60,557 nucleotides of DNA, taken from the NCBI GenBank assembly GCA_016278515.1, contig JADQBR010000073.1, positions 1 through 60,557 on the forward strand. The letters are read 5' to 3'. Origin of the DNA: Bacillota bacterium (lineage in GTDB: Bacteria; Bacillota; JADQBR01). Position 1 is the first letter of the stretch, and every line of letters begins with the position of its first letter. Made by a program: the position numbers and the translations under genes. Positions 16,432 to 24,166 of the stretch are shown here, piece after piece. The notes under the pieces are model-generated. The model did no database searches. It was not told where the DNA came from and saw only the letters and a program-made list of their open reading frames with translations.

Positions 16432-16747
16432 TTTTCCTTAGTTTAACGGCTGTACCGTAGATAAGTATCTCTGCTGCGCCTGACATAACACTTGAAGTTG
16501 TGAAACGAACGTTAATTACGGCATCAGCACCAAGTTTCTCCGCTTCTGCTACCATCTTACCCGTCGATATTTGTCGGGATTCGTTGATCATTTCACTGTA
16601 TTCCTTCAACTCACCACCCACAAGCTGCCTAAAAACAGCCAATATGTCTTTCCCTACATGCTTTGCTCTAATGGTACTTCCTTTCACTAAATCCAGAGAC
16701 TCAACAACTTCATAACCCGGTACATAATCAATATTTGTTAAGATCAT
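16427..16747 (-). CDS. YbjQ/UPF0145 heavy-metal-binding-domain protein
   Basis: A 106-residue protein of the YbjQ family, small pentameric-type proteins of unknown role. It shows the family pattern from MILTNIDYVPGYEVVESLDLVKGSTIRAKHVGKDI to AEKLGADAVINVRFTTSSVMSGAAEILIYGTAVKL. It overlaps the upstream small membrane protein gene by 20 bases, so both form one unit. A second copy of the family lies at 52916-53236. Its TGA is supplied by the edge of repeat E. Confidence 0.88.
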   Translation of the reverse strand: MILTNIDYVPGYEVVESLDLVKGSTIRAKHVGKDILAVFRQLVGGELKEYSEMINESRQISTGKMVAEAEKLGADAVINVRFTTSSVMSGAAEILIYGTAVKLRKT

Positions 16748-16943
16748 CCTTCTCCGCCTCCTTATCTTTAATTCTTTCCCTAACTAATAATATCAGTAAC
16801 AATACACCACTTATAACCGCTAGCACAATAGACAGACCGATAATAATAGGAATTGACGAAGGAGCAACAAACGCCAACACCAATATGCCGAAAAAATATA
16901 AGGCTATAGAGAATACCAGTACCCAACTAAGTAATTTAATCAT
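16728..16943 (-). CDS. Small two-helix membrane protein
   Basis: A 71-residue protein with two hydrophobic segments: residues 3-28, from LLSWVLVFSIALYFFG to VLAFVAPSS, and residues 31-55, from PIIIGLSIVLAVISGVLLLILL. A charged tail follows (RERIKDKEAEKDDLNKY). ATG at 16943 follows GGGGCGAAT. It overlaps the YbjQ-like gene downstream by 20 bases. No family recognised; probably a membrane partner of the YbjQ-like protein. Confidence 0.65.
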   Translation of the reverse strand: MIKLLSWVLVFSIALYFFGILVLAFVAPSSIPIIIGLSIVLAVISGVLLLILLVRERIKDKEAEKDDLNKY

Positions 16944-17149
16944 ATTCGCCCCTCATTTCAGATACTCCATTATTATACTTAATTATATCATGAAAAACAT
17001 TTAAAATTCATTTTAATAAATAAACGAATTTTCTTAAATTAATATATCCATAAAAAGGTATTAAGTATTTTACTGTCGAAGTTTGAAGATTATTATATCT
17101 TTCAGTAATTATTTCTTTATAATTCCAAACTAAGGAAGGGGACAATCAA

Positions 17150-18859
17150 TTGAAGATAAGGACAAGAATAATTATCCTAATTATCATCTCAATAATTGTT
17201 GCAGGCGTGGTAGGCTTTATTGGCGTTAACGGCCTTAACAATCTTAACAGTAATACCAAAGAAATAACCGGCACCATACTTCCCAACACGCAAAAGGTAC
17301 TAAATGCTGGTCGAGATCTCTATCAAGCGGAAATCGCGCGTAAGAGACTGTTTGATGTAAAGCCCGGTAGTAAAACATGGGAAGACAGCATTGCCTCTTT
17401 CGATGACCACTATAACCAAGTAGTTGAACAAATTGATTATTATGCTCAGCATACATCTAATGAGCAACAGCAGGAATTAATTACTAGACACATAAGAATC
17501 AGATCCGATTGGAACAGATTAGTTGGCGATTACATAAATAATTTAAAAGAGGATACTTCTGATGGCAAATTGAACGCCCAAATTTTAGAAACAGTTATTA
17601 CAAATTCATTTGAAAGTCTGCAGCAAACAGTTGAGGACCTAAGCAATTTTTCAGCACAGAATGCTGAAGAAATAAGTGTCAGTGCAGATGCCGATTTCCA
17701 GAGTGACAGCAGAAATATACTGATTGTCATTGCTTTAGCTGTGGTTCTCCTGATTATCCTAGGCGGGACAATCATGAAGGGTATTTCCTCCCCCATTTCG
17801 AATGCTGTTAGCTTTGCAAACAGACTGTCGGAAGGCAATTTAAGCGAAATACCATCCAATCAATCAAAGAACGAAATGGGTGTCCTGCTCAAGGCTCTAG
17901 GCAGTGCAGTTAACAATATTAGGGCGATGGTTATGGATGTTGAAAAAGCCTCCGAACAAGTTGCCTCTTCATCTCAGCAGTTAAGCGCCAGTGCCGAAGA
18001 GACAACTAGTGCAGCCGAACAGGTGGCCTCCACTACCCAAGATTTATCCGGCGCAGCATTAAACCAGTTAGAAAGTGTTGGTCAAGCAACTGCCACCACA
18101 GAACAATTAATGACTGGAATTCGGGAAATTTCTAACAGTATCCAAAACGTTTCCAAACTAGCGTCCGGCAGCAGCCAAGCCACTGCTGACGGCAATGAGC
18201 TAGTATCCAAGGCAAAAGAACATATGGATAAGATTAAGGATGAGACTGATAGCAGTGCTGAGGTAATTAATACCTTGGGTGAAAAATCTCAGGAAGTAGT
18301 ACAAATAGTGGGAATGATAACGGGCATCGCCGAGCAAACAAATCTCCTCGCCCTAAATGCTGCTATAGAAGCAGCCCGGGCCGGAGAACAAGGCAAAGGA
18401 TTTGCCGTTGTTGCAGATGAAGTCCGCAAACTGGCCGAGGAATCATCAAACTCAGCCAGTGAAATCGCCAGGATTATTAATGAAATTAAAGACCAATCCG
18501 GGAAGGCAATTGAATCAATGCAGACAAATACCGAAAGCGTAAATCAAGGCACTGACATTATTAATAAAGTAAAAGGTTCCTTTGACCAAATTAACACCCA
18601 TGCTACGGAAACAGTTAATAACATTTATGATATTTCTTCTGCCATTGAACAAATCAATAAAGGCGGCGAAGCAGTAAAAATTGCAATAGATCAAATAAAA
18701 GAAACCGCCGAAAATATGTCCCTAAGCACCCAGGAAACAGCATCCTTTACCGAAGAGCAAAATGCCTCAATGGAGGAAATTTCAAATTCTGCCGAACACC
18801 TAGCTAACCTAGCCCAAGAACTACAAAACTCCGTCAACAAATTTGACCTCGGAACTTGA
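17150..18859 (+). CDS. Methyl-accepting chemotaxis protein
   Basis: A 569-residue chemoreceptor. It has TM1 at residues 7-29, an extracytoplasmic four-helix-bundle sensor (4HB_MCP type, about 30-190), TM2 about 190-211, HAMP about 212-265, and a long cytoplasmic coiled coil with the conserved tip [22 protein letters not shown] then [18 protein letters not shown] near residues 390-430. It starts at TTG with GGAAGGGG eight bases upstream. It is the only plus-strand gene in this stretch, divergent from the small membrane protein. There is no C-terminal NWETF tether. Its TGA lies in the edge of repeat F. Ligand unknown. Confidence 0.93.
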   Translation: MKIRTRIIILIIISIIVAGVVGFIGVNGLNNLNSNTKEITGTILPNTQKVLNAGRDLYQAEIARKRLFDVKPGSKTWEDSIASFDDHYNQVVEQIDYYAQHTSNEQQQELITRHIRIRSDWNRLVGDYINNLKEDTSDGKLNAQILETVITNSFESLQQTVEDLSNFSAQNAEEISVSADADFQSDSRNILIVIALAVVLLIILGGTIMKGISSPISNAVSFANRLSEGNLSEIPSNQSKNEMGVLLKALGSAVNNIRAMVMDVEKASEQVASSSQQLSASAEETTSAAEQVASTTQDLSGAALNQLESVGQATATTEQLMTGIREISNSIQNVSKLASGSSQATADGNELVSKAKEHMDKIKDETDSSAEVINTLGEKSQEVVQIVGMITGIAEQTNLLALNAAIEAARAGEQGKGFAVVADEVRKLAEESSNSASEIARIINEIKDQSGKAIESMQTNTESVNQGTDIINKVKGSFDQINTHATETVNNIYDISSAIEQINKGGEAVKIAIDQIKETAENMSLSTQETASFTEEQNASMEEISNSAEHLANLAQELQNSVNKFDLGT

Positions 18860-18943
18860 ATTTGGGGTACCCGCAAGGAGCATATCCAAAACTCTAGAGC
18901 AACAAGTTGCTAAGAGTTTTGCTAACGGTTCTCAAGTTGAATT
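18855..18943 (+). repeat. Stop-codon-associated palindromic repeat, copy F (89 bp, one module, inverted)
   Basis: The only copy in the opposite orientation, and the only one next to a plus-strand gene: CTTGAATTTGGGGTACCC begins at the TGA of the chemoreceptor. The far edge GTTGAATT lies 10 bases from the TAA of the convergent radical SAM gene. Confidence 0.95.
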
Positions 18944-18952
18944 TTCCTTTTG

Positions 18953-19821
18953 TTAGCCGCAGGAAGTGCCGGTGGCGAAACAACTATTGCAGCTGGCGTA
19001 GTTAAGAAAGAGGTCTTTAGCCGCAGCCTCAGCCAGCTGCTCTGCTATTTTGGCTTCAGGAACGTCTACCAAAATAGGACAGGGGTAAATTCCCTCTTTG
19101 CTGGCAGCCAAAGTATAATTACATTGGACTGAATTAAGCCGCCAGAATAGCTGTTCCGGGCAAACATGATGCTCCACCCGGCCGCAAAACCGACCTTTGG
19201 AGTAGGCCGCAATTATTTTTAAACCTGCAATCTTAGCATCGAAATCATACTTCAATCGCTCCATGAAGTCCTGCTCTAGCTGTGATGTTGCGCCGGTCTC
19301 CAAATCTCCTCCGGATTTATTGACAAAACCTACCCATGGAAAAATACCCTTGGCATTAAGGTGTTTAATTCCATTTATTGCACCTTTAAAGCTCCCTTCC
19401 CCGCGATATTGGTCATGGGTCCTTTCAGTGTAACATTCCAGACTAACTCGAAGATTTAATCCTCGGGACGAATACTTGCTAAAAAAGAGTGCCTTGCCCT
19501 TATCAATCAGAGTGCCATTGGTTAGTATGGTCAGCGGAGCCACTCTATCCTGCCCGTAATACCAGTAATAAAATCCTCCAGAGCAGACCACATTAGCGGT
19601 TCCCCGCCAGTAAGATAAATAGAGTCAATACCTAAATCCAGAGCAGCAACAGTATAGTCCCTGCATTCTTCAAGTGTTAACACATTCTCTCCTTCCCTTT
19701 CCGAAGAACACGAAAAGAGACAGTGGTTACAACTAAGGTTGCAGTTATATAGTAAGTGCAGCCAAAACTCGCTAAATTCCCGGCCGGTTACTTTTTTAAA
19801 ATCACTATTACTACCACTCAT
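18953..19821 (-). pseudogene. Radical SAM protein, frameshifted
   Basis: Two overlapping frames encode one protein of about 289 residues. The first part (ATG at 19821) has the cluster motif CNLSCNHC and the GGEP motif (YLTGGEPLMW). The second continues QDRVAPLTILTNGTLIDKGKALFF and ends with a Cys-rich tail CNSCFATGTSCG. The switch is near 19549-19556, where one base appears lost; no slippery sequence is evident. It is either a real inactivation or a sequencing error. It sits beside an rSAM-associated glycosyltransferase, so it belongs to the TIGR04282/04283-type cluster. Its start overlaps the stop of a truncated gene upstream. Confidence 0.8.
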
Positions 19822-19973
19822 TGTATAATCTCCCCCTTAAGATTATTATGAAGGTCACGGAGACAGGTCAAGTGTATTTTGGCACACTCCTCCGCAGAAA
19901 ATCTCCCCTCAAGCCGAGTTTTAGTTCTACCTGCTACCGGTGCTTTACTCATTAAAATTAATGCAGTCTCCAT
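19818..19973 (-). pseudogene. DUF2064/TIGR04282 glycosyltransferase-like remnant (N-terminus only)
   Basis: A 51-residue frame starting LILMSKAPVAGRTKTRL then FSAEECAKIHLTCLRD matches the first quarter of the TIGR04282 (DUF2064) rSAM-associated transferase family, including the nucleotide-binding AKAPVPGRVKTRL-like motif. A full member has about 200 residues. The frame then stops at a TGA that overlaps the ATG of the radical SAM gene (ATGA), so translation would still be coupled. An internal deletion of most of the gene is the simplest reading. Confidence 0.7.
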
Positions 19974-19989
19974 CACTAGCACCCCCTAC

Positions 19990-20679
19990 TTAATAAAACT
20001 TTTTGAGAACTGTCGGAGAGAAACCCAGATTAAACAAGATTTTAAGCAGTTGCATCTTTAGTAAGGTTTTCAAAATACCGCCTTTTTTAAACCGCCTAAC
20101 ACTTGTGGTAATCGGCTGCCTAACCACTGTTACCGTACCCATTCTTCTTAATCTGCGGGAAAATTCTACATCCTCCATCAGTGGGAACTCCTTATAACCC
20201 CCGAGTCTTTTAAAAACATCGCCCCTGACAAATATCCCTTGATCACCATAAAAAATTTTCAGAAAGCGCGCCCGTAGGTTAGAGCCCCAGGCAATGATTT
20301 TTAATAAGATACTTTGCTCATTAAATTTAAGCCGGCAGCAGCCACCAATGTAACCGCCAGCTATCACTTCACGCACAGCGTCAAATAACGTGTCCGTTAA
20401 CCTTGAATCCGCATGCAAAAACAAAAAGATGCTGCCGCTTGCTTTTGCTGCACCTGCATTCATCTGCCACCCCCTGCCGGGGTTTGTCTCCATGCACTGA
20501 ACACCGTACTGTTTGGCAACAGCCACCGTCGCATCCGTACTACCACCATCAACTACAATTACTTCTAAATGGTTAGAAACTGTCAGCTGCGGCAGTAAGC
20601 GCGCAAGATTGTCTTCTTCATTAAGAGTGGGTATTATAACTGAAACTAAAGACACATCTTGTAAAACATCCTTATTCAC
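19990..20679 (-). CDS. Glycosyltransferase family 2 (TIGR04283, rSAM-associated)
   Basis: A 229-residue GT2-type transferase. It starts SLVSVIIPTLNEEDNLARLLPQL, has VIVVDGGSTDAT, NPGRGWQMNAGAAKASG and FLHADSRL (the DxD-like site), then FLKIFYGDQGIFVRGDVFKRLGGYKEFPLMEDVEF and a basic C-terminus, the pattern of the TIGR04283 subfamily that accompanies radical SAM and DUF2064 genes. GTG at 20679 follows GGGAGG and overlaps the end of the upstream gene by eight bases (GTGAATAA). Acceptor unknown. Confidence 0.87.
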   Translation of the reverse strand: MNKDVLQDVSLVSVIIPTLNEEDNLARLLPQLTVSNHLEVIVVDGGSTDATVAVAKQYGVQCMETNPGRGWQMNAGAAKASGSIFLFLHADSRLTDTLFDAVREVIAGGYIGGCCRLKFNEQSILLKIIAWGSNLRARFLKIFYGDQGIFVRGDVFKRLGGYKEFPLMEDVEFSRRLRRMGTVTVVRQPITTSVRRFKKGGILKTLLKMQLLKILFNLGFSPTVLKKFY

Positions 20680-21085
20680 GGCTATCCTCCCAAGCTTCAA
20701 TAAGAATTCGCATCGATTTTTGAGTAATAACGCAGCAGCCTTTTTTGTTTAGCCGCTCCCTCAAGCCTTGTTTTTTTCGCAATTGTCGACAGCAGGAGCT
20801 GCCGTTTTCCACAATAAACTTATTATGAAGGTGATTGGGCAGGTCTTCACCAAAAGAATTGGACTTTGTTTTATCCAATATACCGGAAACAATCACAATT
20901 CCAACCAGAGCACCGCACGCACAGCCGCTCTGCATCCCTTCCTTGAAGAATCGAGCAGTCCAAAACGTCTCTTCACTCAAGACAAGCTCCCAGTACTTAT
21001 CCGCAGTTTTTAAAATCGCTTCACAGCAATTATCCCCCTGTTTCAGATAGGTTTTAATCTGCTGGTCAATTTGTGTAAGCGTCAT
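20672..21085 (-). CDS. C_GCAxxG_C_C family (putative redox/transport) protein
   Basis: A 137-residue protein with the Cys pattern that names the family: GDNCCEAIL near the N-terminus, GMQSGCACGALVG in the middle, then SSCCRQL and KKGCCVIT. Such proteins are suspected of binding a metal or iron-sulfur cluster and often sit in rSAM/selenium or arsenic-related clusters. ATG at 21085 follows CAGGAGG and overlaps the upstream stop (ATGA). It is coupled to genes on both sides. Confidence 0.85.
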   Translation of the reverse strand: MTLTQIDQQIKTYLKQGDNCCEAILKTADKYWELVLSEETFWTARFFKEGMQSGCACGALVGIVIVSGILDKTKSNSFGEDLPNHLHNKFIVENGSSCCRQLRKKQGLRERLNKKGCCVITQKSMRILIEAWEDSRE

Positions 21086-22041
21086 GCCATATACCTCCTG
21101 GTCCGTAAACCTTTAAACCACACCCAACCGCCATAAAAGCTCAAAATGCTTACTGAAAATGCAAACAACAGTGAAGCAGTCACTGCCGAAACCTTACTGA
21201 CATTCAACAGTGATAGTAGTAAAACATATGCGTTTTCCCGCACCCCGTAACCGTTGATGCTGATTGGTATCATTGCAGCCACAGAAGCAGCAGGAATTAG
21301 ATAAACGGCCTCCAATAAAGAAATCGGCTCCATTTGTAAGGCTCTAAAGATATAATAATTCACCATGACAACACAAAATTGAAATGCTGCTGACCAAATG
21401 GCAACCTTAAGTAATACTTTTGGTTGTTCTTTTACCTTACGCCCACAGTCGGAAAACTTATCAAAGAACTGCTTAGTCTTATCGTTCTTAACAGGTATTA
21501 TTGCCGCAAGCAACTTTGAAAACCTTGGACTGATAATCAATGAAACTAAAGCTACACTACTAAGTATTAATACCACGAATAATAAATTTACTATAGAATT
21601 CTGTAATTTAATAAATGGTACTGCCGATAACCCCAGGCCTGCTAATCCGCCAGTGGCCAGAATTCGCTCTACCACCACCGAAGCCGAAGCCCCGCCAAGA
21701 TCACCTGTTTCCCGGCCTACCAAATGTATTCGCATGGCGTCGCCGCCGATACTGGAAGGAAGGAAATTGTTAAAGAAAATTCCCACCCAGTAGCTGTTCC
21801 AGGTATAACTCCAAGGAAGATTTATCCCCATCACCCGAAGCAGTAACCGCCACTTGACATTACTTACTACCATGGCGATTACTATCCAGACAGACGCAAC
21901 GGCCAGCCAACGCAAATCGATATTTATAAGAACTACTAATACGTTTTCTACCTCAAGGGAATAAAGCAACCAGCTCATTAAAGTTAATGATATTAGCCCC
22001 TTTATCCAGGTGACCTTACTGTCTTTATTTGACATAGACAT
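21082..22041 (-). CDS. UPF0104/LPG-synthase-TM family flippase-like membrane protein
   Basis: About 319 residues with roughly eight membrane helices. It shows the family signature FFNNFLPSSIGGDAMRIHLVGRETGDLGGASASVVVERILA and the later ISINGYGVRENAYVLLLS. The family (AglD/YbhN/MprF N-terminal) handles lipid or lipid-linked sugar transfer or flipping. Start is uncertain among GTG 22044, ATG 22041 and ATG 22035, all overlapping the upstream gene. Next to a GT2 transferase and a TVP38 protein, it suggests modification of a membrane lipid. Confidence 0.85.
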   Translation of the reverse strand: MSMSNKDSKVTWIKGLISLTLMSWLLYSLEVENVLVVLINIDLRWLAVASVWIVIAMVVSNVKWRLLLRVMGINLPWSYTWNSYWVGIFFNNFLPSSIGGDAMRIHLVGRETGDLGGASASVVVERILATGGLAGLGLSAVPFIKLQNSIVNLLFVVLILSSVALVSLIISPRFSKLLAAIIPVKNDKTKQFFDKFSDCGRKVKEQPKVLLKVAIWSAAFQFCVVMVNYYIFRALQMEPISLLEAVYLIPAASVAAMIPISINGYGVRENAYVLLLSLLNVSKVSAVTASLLFAFSVSILSFYGGWVWFKGLRTRRYMA

Positions 22042-22729
22042 CACTAGCCAGTCTCTTTTTAACCCGCTGTCTTACCGCCATGCTTAACACTAGAAGGGCG
22101 ATAAAACCGATTGCGGCCCAAAACGCATATTTTGTCGTAGTTGTCAGGTTTTCACCTAAGATTGAGTAAATAATCGTGGCCGGAAGCTGACCGATTCCCG
22201 TCGCCCAGAAAAACAACCAAAAGCCCATGGATGTCAGACCGGCAGCGTAGGAAATGATATCAAACGGCACTGCCGGAATTAACCTGGCAATTAAAACAGT
22301 ATGTGGTCCATATTGTTCAAAAAAACGGTCCGTCATTTCCAGGCTCTTTGTCCCGACCATTTTTTCCACTACCGGTCTCCCAAGAGTTTTTGCAATCCCA
22401 TAGCAGACAGTAGCCCCAATCATGGCGCCAGTCCAGGAGTAAACAGCTCCCCAAAACCAGCCAAACACCCAGGCATTAGCAAAAGTAATCACAAAGGCCG
22501 GTAGAGGGGAAACTAAAGCCTGTACTACCATCAACCCCATAGACACTATGGGTGCTGCGATACCAAACCCCAGTAAAAAAATCCTCAGTCCTTTAATGTC
22601 CGCTTGGGCTAAAATGCTAATTCCCCTGTTAACTGAGATTTTAAAACTAGGGATAAAAAAATATGTTAAAGCGAATATGAGAAACAGGCCACTTATTAAA
22701 CCAATACTGATGATTTTTCTTCTTTTCAA
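22025..22729 (-). CDS. TVP38/TMEM64 (DedA-like, VTT-domain) membrane protein
   Basis: About 234 residues with a VTT domain: ISMGLMVVQALVSPLPAFV, GWFWGAVYSWTGAMIGATVCYGIAKTLGRP, then RLIPAVPFDIISYAAGLTSMGFWLFFWATGIGQLPATI, the hallmark Arg/Pro motif. Family members are scramblases or undecaprenyl-phosphate/phospholipid translocators. TTG at 22729 is favoured (GGAG upstream), but an ATG at 22783 gives 18 more residues. It overlaps the flippase-like gene downstream by 17 bases. Confidence 0.85.
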   Translation of the reverse strand: MKRRKIISIGLISGLFLIFALTYFFIPSFKISVNRGISILAQADIKGLRIFLLGFGIAAPIVSMGLMVVQALVSPLPAFVITFANAWVFGWFWGAVYSWTGAMIGATVCYGIAKTLGRPVVEKMVGTKSLEMTDRFFEQYGPHTVLIARLIPAVPFDIISYAAGLTSMGFWLFFWATGIGQLPATIIYSILGENLTTTTKYAFWAAIGFIALLVLSMAVRQRVKKRLASDVYVK

Positions 22730-22795
22730 CCTGACCACTCCGATTTTACTAAATGGAAAGAACCACACCCCAGCTTGGGGCATGGCTGATTACAG

Positions 22796-23725
22796 TTACT
22801 CCAGTGGTAGTTGTTCATTTCCGGCCCACTCATAATAAGAGGCATCATAATTTCTCGCATTTTCAAAACCGGCCATGCGTAGCATTAGTGTTAAGTGGGC
22901 GGATCTAATCCCCGCTGTGCAGTAAACAACAATTTTATCACCAGGCTTTAAGCCCGCCTCCGTAAAAAGTTCCTCTAGTTCTTTCTGGCTTTTTACAGTT
23001 GCATCATCGCGCAGCACTTCTTTGAACGGAATATTGATTGCTTCCGGAAGATGGCCACCGCGTTTTTCACCATAATCGACTGCTCCTTCAAACTCTTTGC
23101 TGCTTCGAGAATCCACTATCTTTATTTCTTCCTGACGCTCCAAAATCCAATCGGTTGAAGCTGTCAGTTCCTTATCTAATGCAGCTACGCTAAACTCTTC
23201 AGGTATCACCTGGACTGTTTCTGTTGATATTTCTCCGTTATTGTTTTTCCAACCAACCCAGCCGCCATTTAAGATACTGCTATTATCCAGGCCTGCCATG
23301 CGCAGCATCCAGACTATCCTGCCATCTTCTCCCCATGCATTGGGGTCAGCATAAACTACGATTTGTTTTTTATCATTAATACCCAGTTCAGAAAACACCT
23401 GCGATAATTTTTTGGCATCTTTTAGCACGCCCCAACCCTGTTCCCCCGGTGCCCCATCAACTTCAGCAAACATTTGCCAAGGTGTATTAATTGCCCCAGG
23501 GATATGTCCTACCTGGTATTCTTCTGCTGATCTGGCATCTAAAATCATGACATTATTTTTTTGCAGGTTATTACTTAGCCAATCAACACTAATTAATAAA
23601 CCTTCATTAATATAACCTGTTTCATCTTCAGGTTGACTATCTTGATTGCCGGGACCGGCACAACCTACTGTCAAAAATATTGTCATTAATACAATTGTCA
23701 TTAACAGCATATTTATCTTTTTCAT
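22796..23725 (-). CDS. Double-rhodanese sulfurtransferase lipoprotein
   Basis: A 309-residue exported thiosulfate sulfurtransferase-type protein. The signal MKKINMLLMTIVLMTIFLTVGC ends in a lipobox (Cys22), so it is lipid-anchored outside the cell. The first rhodanese domain (VMILDARSAEEYQVGHIPGAINTPW) has Ala-Asp instead of Cys at the active loop (VYADPNAWGEDGR) and is probably structural. The second (VDSRSSKEFEG to VVYCTAGIRSAH) keeps the catalytic Cys. This arrangement is normal for two-domain TSTs. ATG follows GGAGGGG. It is the first gene of the unit reading toward the TVP38 gene. Confidence 0.92.
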   Translation of the reverse strand: MKKINMLLMTIVLMTIFLTVGCAGPGNQDSQPEDETGYINEGLLISVDWLSNNLQKNNVMILDARSAEEYQVGHIPGAINTPWQMFAEVDGAPGEQGWGVLKDAKKLSQVFSELGINDKKQIVVYADPNAWGEDGRIVWMLRMAGLDNSSILNGGWVGWKNNNGEISTETVQVIPEEFSVAALDKELTASTDWILERQEEIKIVDSRSSKEFEGAVDYGEKRGGHLPEAINIPFKEVLRDDATVKSQKELEELFTEAGLKPGDKIVVYCTAGIRSAHLTLMLRMAGFENARNYDASYYEWAGNEQLPLE

Positions 23726-24166
23726 GATTTTACCCCTCCGAATTCTAAACTAGCATTTAATCTGTTGTTCGTGTCAATGTATGTATTGTCCACTAATGAT
23801 TACATACTAGATTATATCGAGACTTTAATGGGTTTACCAATAGAGAATATCGATACACAGGTTAATCATATCGGGAATTTCTATCGCCTTTAATTTTTGT
23901 AGATAAAAGGCGATAGAAATTCCAAATACCTTAAATTGCCATGTTGAAACTAAAGGTTTCCTTTACTATTTGGGGGAATTAATCACATTGGCTCAGTATT
24001 AACGGAACATTTTTAATTTCTAACAGTCTATTTATCCGATGGCTAAACATATCTTTTCTTAAGTAATTTGTCAACAAAACCATTATAATAACGAACACTA
24101 TATTATAACATCACTACTTTCAGTGTCTTAAGCTTAAAAAACACCAGCGAAAAAAGGAGATTAACT
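23726..24166. other. Gene-free divergent region with an 18-bp perfect inverted repeat
   Basis: This 441-base AT-rich region separates two divergent genes and must hold both promoters. Its main structure is a perfect inverted repeat, GGAATTTCTATCGCCTTT at 23874-23891 and its complement at 23906-23923, with a 14-nt loop. There is no T-run on either side, so it is not a standard terminator. I see no other coding signal. Confidence 0.7.

Noticed and set aside
17040..17149. A sigma-28 or sigma-A promoter for the chemoreceptor gene
   Set aside because: TATAAT is present near 17119 but no matching -35 box, and no TAAA-N15-GCCGATAA arrangement was found.
22767..22785. CCCCAGCTTGGGG between the rhodanese and TVP38 genes as a terminator
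   Set aside because: Stem is only five base pairs and the downstream tract is TGTGGTTCTTT; the genes are close and likely co-transcribed.
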